A stretch of DNA of 64,000 bases from Gluconacetobacter diazotrophicus PA1 5 (lineage in GTDB: Bacteria > Pseudomonadota > Alphaproteobacteria > Acetobacterales > Acetobacteraceae), in the NCBI RefSeq assembly GCF_000067045.1, contig NC_010125.1, forward strand, positions 2,160,001 through 2,224,000, given 5' to 3'. Numbering within the stretch: position 1 is the stretch's first letter; each line of letters begins with the position of its first letter. Of this stretch, positions 50,742-59,926 are shown piece after piece. A program made the position numbers and the translations under genes. The notes under the pieces are model-generated. The model was not told the origin of the DNA and did not search any database. It saw nothing but the letters and a program-made list of their open reading frames with translations.

Positions 50742-51239
50742 TCAGTCCGCCTCCAGCCGGCGGATCTGCTGGTCGGGCAGGTCCGCGACCAGCGCATCGA
50801 CCGTCCGGCCGGACCTGGGGTCGCGCCATCCGGGGGCCACGTCGCGCAGCGGCAGCAGGACGAAGGCCCGTGCGTCGGCCCGGGGGTGCGGCAGGATCGG
50901 GTCCGGGGCGTCGCGCACCAGGTCACCCATCGCGATGATGTCCAGGTCCAGCGGCCGGGCGGCGTTGGCCACCGTCCGGCGCCGTCCGGCCCGGGCTTCG
51001 ATTCCCTGCAGCGCCGCCAGCAGGACGGCCGGGTCCAGCTCGCCCGTCGCGGCGACGACGCCGTTGACATAGGGCGGCTGGCCCGAGGGGGGAATCGGTG
51101 CGCTTTCGTACCAGGCCGACACCGCCACGACCCGGACCCCCGGGATGGAAGCGATGTGCTCCACCGCCCAGCGGCAGGTCTCCAGCGGGGTACTCCCCTC
51201 GGCGCGCGGCAGGTTGGCGCCTATTGCGATCAGGATCAT
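50742..51239 (-). CDS. folK: 2-amino-4-hydroxy-6-hydroxymethyldihydropteridine pyrophosphokinase
   Basis: HPPK, a folate-pathway enzyme that pyrophosphorylates the pterin. It begins MILIAIGANLPRAEGSTPLE and has the ATP/pterin segments SAWYESAPIPPSGQPPYVNG and RPLDLDIIAMGD, then ILPHPRADARAFVLLPL. The protein has 165 residues from ATG 51239. It diverges from the NYN gene; the 226-base gap must hold promoters both ways, but I see no clear one. Confidence 0.93.
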   Translation of the reverse strand: MILIAIGANLPRAEGSTPLETCRWAVEHIASIPGVRVVAVSAWYESAPIPPSGQPPYVNGVVAATGELDPAVLLAALQGIEARAGRRRTVANAARPLDLDIIAMGDLVRDAPDPILPHPRADARAFVLLPLRDVAPGWRDPRSGRTVDALVADLPDQQIRRLEAD

Positions 51240-51465
51240 GCCCTTCAGGATGGCGTTCCCGTGCGAAGATGCAACCGTAACGGTCCTTGTTCCGGTTCCT
51301 GTTTCGGTTCGGGCGAAAAAGCGGACCCCGCCCCCATTCGCCCATACCAATTTGGCTGTGACGCCTCTAACGTGCCAGACGTCAATTAAGATGCAGGCGT
51401 ATCAATTTCATACGCATGCATTTTCAGTCATTTCAGAACTCCGTATGGCGCAGGGATCAGGGTGC

Positions 51466-52077
51466 ATGTTTTTTCAACCCAACGAACGGGTCTGCCTTTT
51501 CATAGACGGTGCCAGCCTCTATTCGGCGTCACGCCATCTGGGATTCGATGTCGATTACCGTAATCTCCTGACCTTCTTCCGTTCCAAATGCCACGTCATC
51601 CGGGCCTATTATTACTCGGCAATCCTCGAAAGCGAGGAATACTCCCCGCTCAAGCCGCTGACCGACTGGCTGGTCTATAACGGTTATTTCCTGGTGACCA
51701 AGACGGCGCGCGAATTCGTCGACCATAACGGGCGGCGGCGCGTGAAGGGTAACATGGATATCGAACTGGCCGTCGACATGATGGAGATGGCGCCCCGCAT
51801 CGACCATGCGGTCCTGTTCAGCGGAGATGCCGATTTCCGGCGCCTGCTGGAAACGGTGCAGCGCCAGGGCGTGCGCACGTCGGTCATTTCGTCGATTCGG
51901 ACGTCGCCTCCCCTGATCGGCGACGAATTGCGCCGCCAGGCCGACCAGTTCATCGAACTGGCCGATATCGCGCCGCAATTCACCCGCCGCCAGGCCGAGG
52001 CGCGCCCGCAGCGCCAGCAGCAGGCCCCCGTTCGCCATCCGGCCGACCAGATCAGCGAACTCGATCACGGCGACTGA
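51466..52077 (+). CDS. NYN-domain (LabA/DUF88-type) protein
   Basis: Predicted metal-dependent ribonuclease of the PIN-like NYN fold. Acidic residues expected at the active site are visible in VCLFIDGASLYS, GNMDIELAVDMM and LFSGDADFRRLLE. A Gln/Arg-rich tail follows. I chose ATG 51466, which has AGGG six bases upstream, giving 203 residues; ATG 51445 is an alternative. Homologues are widespread and poorly defined in bacteria. The TGA overlaps the start of the uracil-DNA glycosylase gene (TGATG), so the two are made together. Confidence 0.85.
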   Translation: MFFQPNERVCLFIDGASLYSASRHLGFDVDYRNLLTFFRSKCHVIRAYYYSAILESEEYSPLKPLTDWLVYNGYFLVTKTAREFVDHNGRRRVKGNMDIELAVDMMEMAPRIDHAVLFSGDADFRRLLETVQRQGVRTSVISSIRTSPPLIGDELRRQADQFIELADIAPQFTRRQAEARPQRQQQAPVRHPADQISELDHGD

Positions 52078-52772
52078 TGCCGCCACGTTCCCGGGCCCTG
52101 GCCCGCCTGCCGCCCCATCCGTGGTCCACCTCGCCGGGCCCGGACATTCCCCCCCGCGACTGCCCCGCCTGCCCCCGCCTGGTGGAGTACCGGCTGGCCA
52201 ACCAGGCTGCCCACCCCGACTGGTGGAACCCTGTCCACCGTGGGGCGAGAGCAGCGCATTCACTGCTGATCGTGGGGCTGGCCCCCGGGGTAAAGGGCGC
52301 CAATCGCACCGCCCGCCCGTTTACCGGCGATTACGCCGGAACGCTGCTGTACGAGACGCTGATCGAATACGGCTTCGCCACCGGGCGATACGGCGCCGAC
52401 CCGACGGACGGACTGGTGCTGAACGATTGCCGCATCGTCAATGCCGTGCGCTGCGTGCCCCCCGCCAACCTGCCCCAGACGTCGGAAGTGCGGACCTGCA
52501 ACCATTTCCTGCGGTCCGAACTGACATCCATGCCGAACCTGAAGGCCGTCCTGACGCTGGGTGTCGTCGCCCATAACGCGACGGTGGCCGCCTGCGGAAT
52601 TCCGATGTCGCGAATCCGCTTCACGCATGGGCAGGTGCAGACCCTGCCGAACGGGCTGGTCCTGACCGACAGCTATCACGTGTCACGCTACAACACGAAT
52701 ACCGGCGTGCTGACCACCGACATGTTCCGGGCGGTGGTCGCCCGGCTGCGGGCCCTGATCGACGCGGCGTAG
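52077..52772 (+). CDS. Uracil-DNA glycosylase, family 5 (UdgB-like)
   Basis: Removes uracil and some other deaminated bases from DNA. The N-terminal CPACPRLVEYR begins the Fe-S cysteine set. Motif 1 is LIVGLAPGVKGANRTARPFT, the family 5 form. Motif 2 is DSYHVSRYNTNTGVLT. The 231 residues are of family length. It starts on the last base of the NYN stop codon, indicating coupling. A hairpin with TTTT follows at 52779. Confidence 0.9.
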   Translation: MPPRSRALARLPPHPWSTSPGPDIPPRDCPACPRLVEYRLANQAAHPDWWNPVHRGARAAHSLLIVGLAPGVKGANRTARPFTGDYAGTLLYETLIEYGFATGRYGADPTDGLVLNDCRIVNAVRCVPPANLPQTSEVRTCNHFLRSELTSMPNLKAVLTLGVVAHNATVAACGIPMSRIRFTHGQVQTLPNGLVLTDSYHVSRYNTNTGVLTTDMFRAVVARLRALIDAA

Positions 52773-52778
52773 GACACC

Positions 52779-52808
52779 GGGCAGGGCATGGCGCCCTGCC
52801 CCGTTTTC
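52779..52808. terminator. Terminator between convergent udg and mqo
   Basis: Nine-base arms (GGGCAGGGC / GCCCTGCCC) with a five-base loop start six bases after the glycosylase stop, followed by CGTTTTCC on the plus strand. The mqo gene ends just beyond, so it may serve both. Confidence 0.6.
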
Positions 52809-52810
52809 CT

Positions 52811-54307
52811 TCAGCCTTCCAGTAGCAGCACGCGTGTCGTGTGCTCGTGGACCTGGGCGCACAGGTCCGGCCGGTCGGCCAGGGAGCCGCCGAAGGAGGG
52901 GATCATTTCCTTCAGCTTGGCATCCCAGCGCGGCAGTTCGCCGGGGAAGCATTTCCGGATCACCGTCAGCATGATCGGCACGGCGGTCGAGGCGCCGGGC
53001 GATGCGCCCAGCAGGGCCGCGACGGTTCCATTCGCGCCGGTGACGACCTCGGTGCCGAATTGCAGGACGCCGCCCTTCTTCTCGTCCTTCTTGATCACCT
53101 GCACGCGCTGGCCGGCCACGATCAGTTCCCAATCCTCGGCCCGCGCCGTGGGGACGAAATCGCGCAGGGCCGCCAGACGGGCCTCGTTCGATTGCAGCAC
53201 CTGCTGGATCAGGTATCTGGTCAGCGGCATGTTGTCGCGCGCGACGGCCAGCATGGCGCCCAGATTGTCCATGTGGATCGATTTCGGCAGGTCCCAAAGC
53301 GACCCATGCTTTAGGAACTTGGTCGAGAATCCCGCATACGGCCCGAACAGCAGGCCCGCCTTGCCGTCGATGACGCGGGTATCCAGGTGCGGCACCGACA
53401 TCGGGGGCGCGCCCACCGATGCCTTGCCATACACCTTGGCATGATGGTGGGCCGCGACGTCCGGATTGGTGCAGCGCAGGAACTGCCCGCTGACCGGGAA
53501 ACCGCCGACACCCTTCGATTCCGGGATGCCCGTCTTCTGCAGCAGCGGCAGCGCGCCGCCGCCCGCCCCGATGAAGACGAAGCGCGCCGCCACCTTCAGG
53601 GCGTGATTCGTGGCCAGGTCACGCACCGAAACCTGCCAGGTTCCCGCCTCGTCGCGCTTCAGGTCCTGGACCTCGTGCCCCAGCTTCAGGTCGAAGCCGG
53701 ATTGCTGCGACAGGAAATCGACCAGCAGATGCGTCAGCGCGCCGAAATTCACGTCGGTGCCCGACGCGATCCAGGTCGCGGCCAGGGGCGTGCCGGCCTT
53801 GCGGCCCTCCATCACCAAGGGCATCCACTGCTTCAACTGGGCCGGATCGGTCGAAAACCGCATGCCGGAGAACAGTGGATGATCCTTCAGCGCCTCGTAG
53901 CGGCGGCGCAGATAGTCGCAATTTTCGTCGCCCCAGACGAAGCTCATGTGCGGGATGGGGTTCAGGAAGTCGCGGGGGGAGGAAATCACCCCGGATTCGA
54001 CCAGATAGGCCCAGAACTGGCGCGAGACCTGGAACGCCTCGTTCACCCCCACGGCCTTGGAAATATCGATGCTGCCGTCGGCCCGTTCGGGCGTGTAGTT
54101 CAGCTCGCACAGCGCGGAGTGCCCGGTGCCGGCATTGTTCCAGGCATTCGAGCTTTCCTGGGCCACGTCGTCCAGCCGGCCGAACAGCCCGATCGACCAG
54201 TCCGGTTGCAGCAGCTTCAGCAGCGCGCCCAGCGTCGCGCTCATGACCCCGCCACCGATCAGGACGACGTCGTAGGCAGAATCGGTTCGGGTCGAGTTCG
54301 AGGTCAT
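52811..54307 (-). CDS. mqo: Malate:quinone oxidoreductase
   Basis: FAD enzyme of the membrane surface that oxidises malate and reduces ubiquinone, replacing NAD-malate dehydrogenase in many acetic acid bacteria. The FAD site is DVVLIGGGVMSATLGALL. Family segments include SSNAWNNAGTGHSALCELNY and the C-terminal GASPGASTAVPIM. At 498 residues its length is normal. It is probably monocistronic, with an inverted repeat upstream at 54535-54564. Confidence 0.96.
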   Translation of the reverse strand: MTSNSTRTDSAYDVVLIGGGVMSATLGALLKLLQPDWSIGLFGRLDDVAQESSNAWNNAGTGHSALCELNYTPERADGSIDISKAVGVNEAFQVSRQFWAYLVESGVISSPRDFLNPIPHMSFVWGDENCDYLRRRYEALKDHPLFSGMRFSTDPAQLKQWMPLVMEGRKAGTPLAATWIASGTDVNFGALTHLLVDFLSQQSGFDLKLGHEVQDLKRDEAGTWQVSVRDLATNHALKVAARFVFIGAGGGALPLLQKTGIPESKGVGGFPVSGQFLRCTNPDVAAHHHAKVYGKASVGAPPMSVPHLDTRVIDGKAGLLFGPYAGFSTKFLKHGSLWDLPKSIHMDNLGAMLAVARDNMPLTRYLIQQVLQSNEARLAALRDFVPTARAEDWELIVAGQRVQVIKKDEKKGGVLQFGTEVVTGANGTVAALLGASPGASTAVPIMLTVIRKCFPGELPRWDAKLKEMIPSFGGSLADRPDLCAQVHEHTTRVLLLEG

Positions 54308-54602
54308 GACATTCTCCGGAACGACGCGGACATGCTGGCGCCGGTTATGGCTTTCGGTAGGGCTGTCGGCAGGATGTGTGATCCGGTCATGCCATCCGGA
54401 CCAGTATTTCGGCGCATCATCTCTACGCGAGGGAAATGATCGGGCCGCCAGGCAGGAACGAAGGCCACGCGATGCAGGTCTATCGACATTGTCCTGAATA
54501 TATCATCATTTTTTTGAATCTAATCACACCCTGGAGCCATGCGATATTCTGCCGTCGCATGGCTGTTGCATGGTTTTCGCATCGCCACGGCGCAGGGAAC
54601 CG
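54308..54602 (-). promoter_or_regulatory. mqo upstream region with 10-bp inverted repeat
   Basis: No gene is seen in these 295 bases. An AT-rich patch (54496-54526) includes a possible -10 (TATATT on the minus strand). At 54535-54564, perfect 10-base arms (AGCCATGCGA and complement) are 10 bases apart, which is operator-like. It could instead be a T-less terminator for the phosphotransacetylase-like gene. Confidence 0.4.
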
Positions 54603-55592
54603 TCAGTCCATGCCCCGTGCCTGCGCCAGGACCGCGGCCAGGATGCCGGACAGGATGCGCGTGCGGACCGAATCGGCGCGGCTGGTCAGCACCACGGGCA
54701 CGCGCGCGCCCAGCACGACGCCCGCCGCCGATGCCCCGCCCATGAAGGTCAGTTGCTTGGCCAGCATGTTGCCGGCCTCGAGGTCCGGGACGACCAGGAT
54801 GTCGGCGCAGCCGGCCACGGGTGATTCGACTCCCTTGCACCGCGCGGCTTCCGCGCTGAGCGCATTGTCCAGCGCCAGGGGGCCGTCCACGATTCCACCC
54901 GTGATCTGTCCGCGCTCGGCCATCTTGGCCAGCAGGGCGGCATCCACGGTCGACGGCAGTTCGGGATTCACCGTTTCGATCGCGGACAGAATGGCGACCC
55001 GGGGGCGGGAGATGCCGATCGTCCGTGCCAGGTCGATGGCGTTCTGCACGATGTCCCGCCGCGCCGGCAGGTCGGGGGCGATGTTCACCGCCCCGTCGGT
55101 GACCAGCAGCGGCCGCGAACAGGTCGGCACGTCCAGGACGAAGACATGGCTCATGCGCCGGTCCGTCCGCAGGCCGGATTCGTGATGCCCGATTTCACGC
55201 AGGAAGATGCTGGAATGCAGCGAGCCCTTCATCAGCATCCGGGCCGTGCCGTCGCGCGCCAGGGCCACGCCGCGCGCCGCCGCCAGATGCTCGTCCGCCG
55301 CCTCGACCAGCCGGCAGGCTGCGAGGTCGAGCGAGGCCGAGCGCGCCAGGGCGCGAATCCGCTCGCCGGGGCCGATCAGGATCGGCTGGACGATGCCCTG
55401 CTGGCCCAGCCCGACGGCGGCCTGCAACGAAGGCAGGCTGCAGGGATAGATTACGGCGGCATCCACCGGCGGGCTGCCGGCCAGGCGCGCGGAAAGGGTA
55501 TCGAGAAAGCCGGGTCCGGCGATCATGGCGTCCATCTTGGCATCCGTCACTTCGTCCGTCATGCCATGCCCCGGGGTCGGGGGCGCCATCAT
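54603..55592 (-). CDS. Phosphate acetyl/butyryltransferase family protein
   Basis: Member of the PTA/PTB family that exchanges acyl groups between CoA and phosphate. The 329-residue frame has HESGLRTDRRMSHVFVLDVP, VTDGAVNIAPDL, GGIVDGPLALDNALS and the C-terminal ILVVPDLEAGNMLAKQL, all typical. Start codons at 55592, 55589 and 55562 (MTDEVTDAKMDAM, GGGG upstream) are possible. Acetate kinase is not adjacent, so acetyl versus butyryl preference is open. It is 15 bases after msrQ. Confidence 0.85.
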   Translation of the reverse strand: MMAPPTPGHGMTDEVTDAKMDAMIAGPGFLDTLSARLAGSPPVDAAVIYPCSLPSLQAAVGLGQQGIVQPILIGPGERIRALARSASLDLAACRLVEAADEHLAAARGVALARDGTARMLMKGSLHSSIFLREIGHHESGLRTDRRMSHVFVLDVPTCSRPLLVTDGAVNIAPDLPARRDIVQNAIDLARTIGISRPRVAILSAIETVNPELPSTVDAALLAKMAERGQITGGIVDGPLALDNALSAEAARCKGVESPVAGCADILVVPDLEAGNMLAKQLTFMGGASAAGVVLGARVPVVLTSRADSVRTRILSGILAAVLAQARGMD

Positions 55593-55607
55593 CTTTATGC
55601 GACAGGT

Positions 55608-56231
55608 TCATGCAACCCTGGGGCGACGCAGCGCCGCCGGCAGCAGCCGATAGGCCAGCAGGCCGACGACGATCAGGGCATAGACCAGCGTTTCGGCCCG
55701 AATCACCTTGAACGACAGGATGAAATGGATCGCGGCGCACAATGCGGCCAGATAGACCCAGCGATGCACGGACCGCCATCGCCGTCCCAGCCGGCGGATC
55801 GACCAGGCGTTGGAGGTCGCGGCCAGGACGACCAGGATGGTGAAGGCCACCATGCCCAGGATGATGAAGGGCCGCCGCGTCACGTCGGCCAGCAGCACGG
55901 GCAGGTCGAACCCCTGGTCCAGCCCCACATAGGCCGACAGGTGGAACAGCGCATACCAGAAGGCCAGCAGCCCCAGTGCCCGCCGGTAGCGCAGCAGGTT
56001 GACCCCGGTGCGTTCGCGCAGCGGGGTCACGCACAGCGACAGGATCAGGAACCGCAGCGCCCACAGGCCCAGCGTGCGTTCGAAGCTGTTGACCGGATCG
56101 GCACCCAGGCGATTGGTCGCCCCCATGACGAAGGTCGCCACCGCCGGGACCAGCCCCACGGCGTACAGGCCGAACCGGATCAGGCCCTGACGGGTCAGAA
56201 GGGCGGACGGCCCGCGCCGGGACACCGCCAC
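55608..56231 (-). CDS. msrQ: MsrQ, haem-binding membrane subunit of methionine sulfoxide reductase
   Basis: Inner-membrane b-type cytochrome that passes quinol electrons to MsrP to repair oxidised periplasmic proteins. The family layout of about six transmembrane helices is seen, with candidate haem His in YALFHLSAYVG and WRSVHRWVYLAALCAAIHFI. The start is a GTG one base after the msrP stop, giving 207 residues. It overlaps nothing but is clearly co-transcribed with msrP. Confidence 0.92.
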   Translation of the reverse strand: MAVSRRGPSALLTRQGLIRFGLYAVGLVPAVATFVMGATNRLGADPVNSFERTLGLWALRFLILSLCVTPLRERTGVNLLRYRRALGLLAFWYALFHLSAYVGLDQGFDLPVLLADVTRRPFIILGMVAFTILVVLAATSNAWSIRRLGRRWRSVHRWVYLAALCAAIHFILSFKVIRAETLVYALIVVGLLAYRLLPAALRRPRVA

Positions 56232-56232
56232 G

Positions 56233-57186
56233 TCAGAAGTCTCGCCGCAGGTCCATGCCGGCATACAGGCCGGCGACCTGCGCGCCATAGCCGTTGAACG
56301 GCAGCGTCGGCTGCCGGGCCGCGCCGAAGAAGCCGCCGCGCACGCCGATCGGCCGTTCCGTCGCCTGGCTCCAGCGGGGATGATCGACCGCTGGATTGAC
56401 GTTGGCATAGAACCCGTATTCGTCCGGCGCGCGGACGTTCCAGGCCGTCCGGGGGCGGCTGTCGGTCAGGCGGATCCGCACGACCGACTTGATTCCCTTG
56501 AAGCCGTATTTCCATGGCACCACCAGTCGGACCGGCGCGCCGTTCTGGTTGGGCAGCGTCTGGCCATACAGCCCGACCGCCAGGATCGTCAGCGGGTGCA
56601 GGGCCTCGTCCAGGCGCAGGGCCTCGACATACGGCCAGTCCAGGACCGGCAGCAGGCCACTCTGCCCCGGCATTTCCGACGGCCGCAACACGGATTCGAA
56701 CGCGACATATCGGGCGCTGCCCAGCGGTTCGACCTCGCGCAGCAGGTCGCCCAGCGAAAAGCCGATCCACGGAATGACCATCGACCAGGCCTCGACGCAG
56801 CGCATCCGGTAGATCCGTTCCTCCAGCGGGCGGGCCAGCAGCGTGTCGATGTCATAGGTCCGGGGCTTTGCCACCATGCCCTCGACCCGCAGCGTCCAGG
56901 GACGCGGATGGAAATCGCCGGATCGTTCGGCGGGGTCGGTTTTCTCCAGCCCGAATTCATAGAAATTATTGTAATGCGTGACGTCCTGCAGTGGAGTGGG
57001 CGTCAGCCCGCCATCGGACAGGGGGCCGGGGCGCGCGGCCAGCGTGTCCGCCTGGGCAATCCGGGGCGGCAGGATCGCGCCGGCAGCACCCGCCAGCCCG
57101 GTCGCCAGGATATCGCGCCGCGACAGCCACGCCGCATGAGGCGTGATGTCCGATGACGGGGGGCGCGGGTAGCGAAAGACACTCAT
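56233..57186 (-). CDS. msrP: MsrP, periplasmic molybdopterin methionine sulfoxide reductase
   Basis: Soluble catalytic subunit that reduces methionine sulfoxide in periplasmic proteins. A Tat signal ([18 protein letters not shown]) is visible near residue 22. The molybdenum-ligand Cys is in [16 protein letters not shown]. Other family parts are [16 protein letters not shown] and [16 protein letters not shown] chose ATG 57186 ([13 protein letters not shown]), giving 317 residues. It diverges from the reductase gene at 57277. Confidence 0.95.
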   Translation of the reverse strand: MSVFRYPRPPSSDITPHAAWLSRRDILATGLAGAAGAILPPRIAQADTLAARPGPLSDGGLTPTPLQDVTHYNNFYEFGLEKTDPAERSGDFHPRPWTLRVEGMVAKPRTYDIDTLLARPLEERIYRMRCVEAWSMVIPWIGFSLGDLLREVEPLGSARYVAFESVLRPSEMPGQSGLLPVLDWPYVEALRLDEALHPLTILAVGLYGQTLPNQNGAPVRLVVPWKYGFKGIKSVVRIRLTDSRPRTAWNVRAPDEYGFYANVNPAVDHPRWSQATERPIGVRGGFFGAARQPTLPFNGYGAQVAGLYAGMDLRRDF

Positions 57187-57276
57187 GTGGCGGCCTTGCA
57201 GGGGCCCGGACGTGACGTCGCCGGGACGGTCCCGCACTGTGCCCGCGCCAGGGCAGAAAAGGAAAGGGTCAGGATC

Positions 57277-58185
57277 ATGTCCAATTCATCAGCCAACAGT
57301 TCGACAGCCAACGGCTCGACGGGCACCATCGGCTTTATCGGCTTCGGCGCGATGGCCAGCCGCATGGGCCACAATCTGCGCGAAGCCGGTTACCAGATCA
57401 TGGCCTACACGCCATCCGGAAAGGGTGGAGACGGCACCACCCGTTTCCTGCCCACGCCGCGCGCCCTGGCCGAGGCGGCGGGGACCGTCCTCGTCTGCGT
57501 GCCGGACGACGAATCCCTGGCGAAGTCGCTGTACGGGCCGGACGGCGCGCTGGCCGGCATGACGAAGGGCGCGCTGCTGGTCAACACCAGTTCGGTCTCG
57601 CCCGAAGCCTCGGCGGCGCTGGCCGCCGCCGCGGGTAAACAGGATGTCGCGGTGCTGGACGCCCCGGTTTCCGGCAGCACGCCCGAGGCCGAATCCGGCA
57701 CGCTGGTGGTGCTGGTGGGCGGCGATGCGGCGGTCGTCGCGCGGGCGCAGCCGATCTTCGACGTGATCGGCAAGGCCACGATCCATGCCGGCCCGTCCGG
57801 CAGCGGCACGAAGCTGAAACTGGTGGTCAACGGCATCATGGGCGCGGGACTGGCCGCCGTGGCCGAGGGCGTGACCTACGGCCTGGCGGCCGGGCTGGAC
57901 CGCGACATGCTGTTCGGCGCGCTGGATTCGGTCGCGGTCATTTCGCCCCATCACAAGCGCAAGCTGAAGGCGGCGCGCGTGGGCGATTTCACGCCGCAAT
58001 TCCCGACCCGGCTGATGCAGAAGGACATGCGCCTGCTGATGACCGACGCCGCGCGGGCCGAGGCGCCGCTGGCGACGATGGCCGCGACCACGCAGCTTCT
58101 GTCGCTGACGCGGCGCACCCATCCCGACGACGATTATTCCGCCCTGTTCGCCGTGCTGGAACGCACGGTGGCCAACAGCCCTTGA
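57277..58185 (+). CDS. NAD(P)-dependent oxidoreductase, 3-hydroxyisobutyrate dehydrogenase family
   Basis: Beta-hydroxyacid dehydrogenase of unknown substrate. The dinucleotide site is [18 protein letters not shown]. The substrate-loop signature is [20 protein letters not shown] and the catalytic Lys lies in [18 protein letters not shown]. From ATG 57277 (AGGATC upstream) it has 302 residues. Candidates include hydroxyisobutyrate, tartronate semialdehyde or glyoxylate-type substrates. It ends 22 bases from a convergent gene. Confidence 0.88.
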   Translation: MSNSSANSSTANGSTGTIGFIGFGAMASRMGHNLREAGYQIMAYTPSGKGGDGTTRFLPTPRALAEAAGTVLVCVPDDESLAKSLYGPDGALAGMTKGALLVNTSSVSPEASAALAAAAGKQDVAVLDAPVSGSTPEAESGTLVVLVGGDAAVVARAQPIFDVIGKATIHAGPSGSGTKLKLVVNGIMGAGLAAVAEGVTYGLAAGLDRDMLFGALDSVAVISPHHKRKLKAARVGDFTPQFPTRLMQKDMRLLMTDAARAEAPLATMAATTQLLSLTRRTHPDDDYSALFAVLERTVANSP

Positions 58186-58206
58186 CCGACACCGCGGCTG
58201 GGCGGG

Positions 58207-59148
58207 TCAGATCCGCCCCCGCGCCATCGCGGCCATGACCGCCAGCCGGTCGCCCAGTCCGCGCGCCGCTCCGACTTCGCGATCATGGCCACGGCCCAGG
58301 TCGCGCCGGGCCAGGGCACCCGGCAGGCCCGCCGCGCGCACCGCACGGGGCAGCCGCACCCGGACGGCCCCGGCCGCCACCTGCATCCCCGCCTGGGCCA
58401 GAAATTCCCGTCCCTCGTCGCGCAGGCGGGCCCGAAGGGGCGTCAGGTCGGACCCCTGGATACCGGCGCCGTCCCGGATCGATTCTCCCGACAGGCCGAA
58501 TTCCTGCAATGCCGGCTCCGGCAGCGGACAGCGGCCACCAGCCAGTACCGCGCCCATGTGACGCAGCAGCCCGCCCACGCCATAGGCGGCACCCAGGAAT
58601 TCGACCGCCCGCAACAGGTCGGGATCGGTCGTCCCGGTCCCGGCAACCTGGGCGATGGCGGCCTGGACGCCGCCGGCACCGGCGCGCATCGCGGCCCGCC
58701 ACGCTGCCCAGTCCGGCAGGCCCTCCAGTTCGGCCTCACGCGCGTCCAGGATTCCCAGCAGGGTGTCCCGTCGGACCCGGCCGGCGCGGATCAGGGCGCG
58801 CAGGGGATCCGCGACTTCGTGCGGGTGGGAGGCGCCCTCGACGATTTCCCGCCACCATTGCAGGCGAATCAGCCCGGCCATGGGGCCGGCAACGGACCGG
58901 GAGTGCATACCGGACAGGGCGCGGACGGATTCGTGATTGAACGCGATCAGCGTGAAGGCGTCTTCCCTGACGGAGGCCGGCAGGAACAGCGTGCAGAAAA
59001 ACCGGTCCGGATCGGACCGCCGGGCGATTTCGCCCATGGCGGAGAGGCCCGTTTCGGCCGCGCGCTTTTCCGTAGTATTCGTCATGTCACGGACATGCCG
59101 CGCGCCGGCCGCGGGCACAAGCCCGGCGGCGACGGGGGATGTGGTCAT
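58207..59148 (-). CDS. Squalene/phytoene synthase family protein, NDUFAF6-like
   Basis: Alpha-helical isoprenoid-synthase fold, probably not a terpene synthase. Segments RFFCTLFLPASVREDAFTLI, GLIRLQWWREIVEG and FLGAAYGVGGLLRHMGAVLA match the family. The paired DxxxD motifs needed to bind diphosphate are not evident. Such proteins resemble mitochondrial complex I assembly factor NDUFAF6. ATG 59148 has GGAGAG upstream; ATG 59085 is also possible. It is divergent from sodB, with an 86-base gap. Confidence 0.8.
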   Translation of the reverse strand: MTTSPVAAGLVPAAGARHVRDMTNTTEKRAAETGLSAMGEIARRSDPDRFFCTLFLPASVREDAFTLIAFNHESVRALSGMHSRSVAGPMAGLIRLQWWREIVEGASHPHEVADPLRALIRAGRVRRDTLLGILDAREAELEGLPDWAAWRAAMRAGAGGVQAAIAQVAGTGTTDPDLLRAVEFLGAAYGVGGLLRHMGAVLAGGRCPLPEPALQEFGLSGESIRDGAGIQGSDLTPLRARLRDEGREFLAQAGMQVAAGAVRVRLPRAVRAAGLPGALARRDLGRGHDREVGAARGLGDRLAVMAAMARGRI

Positions 59149-59234
59149 CTCTCCGTCACTTGACGCACCCGGCCGGCGCTCATAGCTCTGATAGATGGCG
59201 GTTCCCCGCCCATGCAATTCCAAGGAGAACGTCC

Positions 59235-59843
59235 ATGGCTTTCGAATTGCCCACCCTTCCGTTCCAGACCAACGCGCTGGCGGCGCGCGGCATGTGCCAG
59301 GAAACGCTGGAGCTGCACCACGGCAAGCACCATCAGGCCTATGTCACCGCGCTGAACGGCTTCGTCGAAGCGAAGCCCGAACTTCAGGGCAAGTCGCTGG
59401 AAGAGATCATTCTGGCCGTCAAGGGCGACGCCGCCTCGGCCCCGGTGTTCAACAATGCCGGCCAGCACTGGAACCATATCCTGTTCTGGCAGAACCTGTC
59501 CCCGACCGGCGGCGCGATCCCCGACGCCCTGGCCAAGAAGCTGGCCGAGGATTTCGGCAGCGTCGACGATTTCAAGACCGCGTTCAAGACCGCCGCGACG
59601 ACGCAGTTCGGGTCGGGCTGGGCGTGGCTGGTCCTGGCGGCCGACGGCAAGCTGAAGGTGACCAAGACCGCCAACGGCTCCAACCCGCTGGCCGAAGGCC
59701 AGGGCAAGGTGCTTCTGGGCCTGGATGTGTGGGAACATTCCTACTATCTGGATTTCCGCAACCGTCGTCCGGACTACACCACCAACTACCTGGACAAGCT
59801 GGCGAACTACGAGTTCGCCGAGGCGCAGCTCAAGGCCGCCTGA
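59235..59843 (+). CDS. sodB: Superoxide dismutase (Fe/Mn family)
   Basis: Converts superoxide to oxygen and hydrogen peroxide. Metal ligands are seen: His in LELHHGKHHQAYV, His in AGQHWNHILFW, and Asp and His in DVWEHSYYLDF. From ATG 59235 (AAGGAGA upstream) the protein has 202 residues with no signal peptide, so it is cytoplasmic. FGSGWAWLVL is the usual core. Iron is favoured over manganese by overall resemblance, not proved. A bidirectional terminator follows. Confidence 0.95.
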   Translation: MAFELPTLPFQTNALAARGMCQETLELHHGKHHQAYVTALNGFVEAKPELQGKSLEEIILAVKGDAASAPVFNNAGQHWNHILFWQNLSPTGGAIPDALAKKLAEDFGSVDDFKTAFKTAATTQFGSGWAWLVLAADGKLKVTKTANGSNPLAEGQGKVLLGLDVWEHSYYLDFRNRRPDYTTNYLDKLANYEFAEAQLKAA

Positions 59844-59868
59844 TCGGCCCCGTCCGGCAGGCGGCATG

Positions 59869-59897
59869 AAAAACCCGGCCGATCCGGCCGGGTTTTT
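59869..59897. terminator. Bidirectional intrinsic terminator after sodB
   Basis: Perfect 12-base arms (AAAAACCCGGCC and complement) enclose a five-base loop. A GC stem is flanked by A-run and T-run on both strands, so it can end sodB from the left and the sugar-transporter transcript from the right. Confidence 0.9.
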
Positions 59898-59926
59898 CTA
59901 TGCCTGATGTTCCCTGCACGGCAGGT

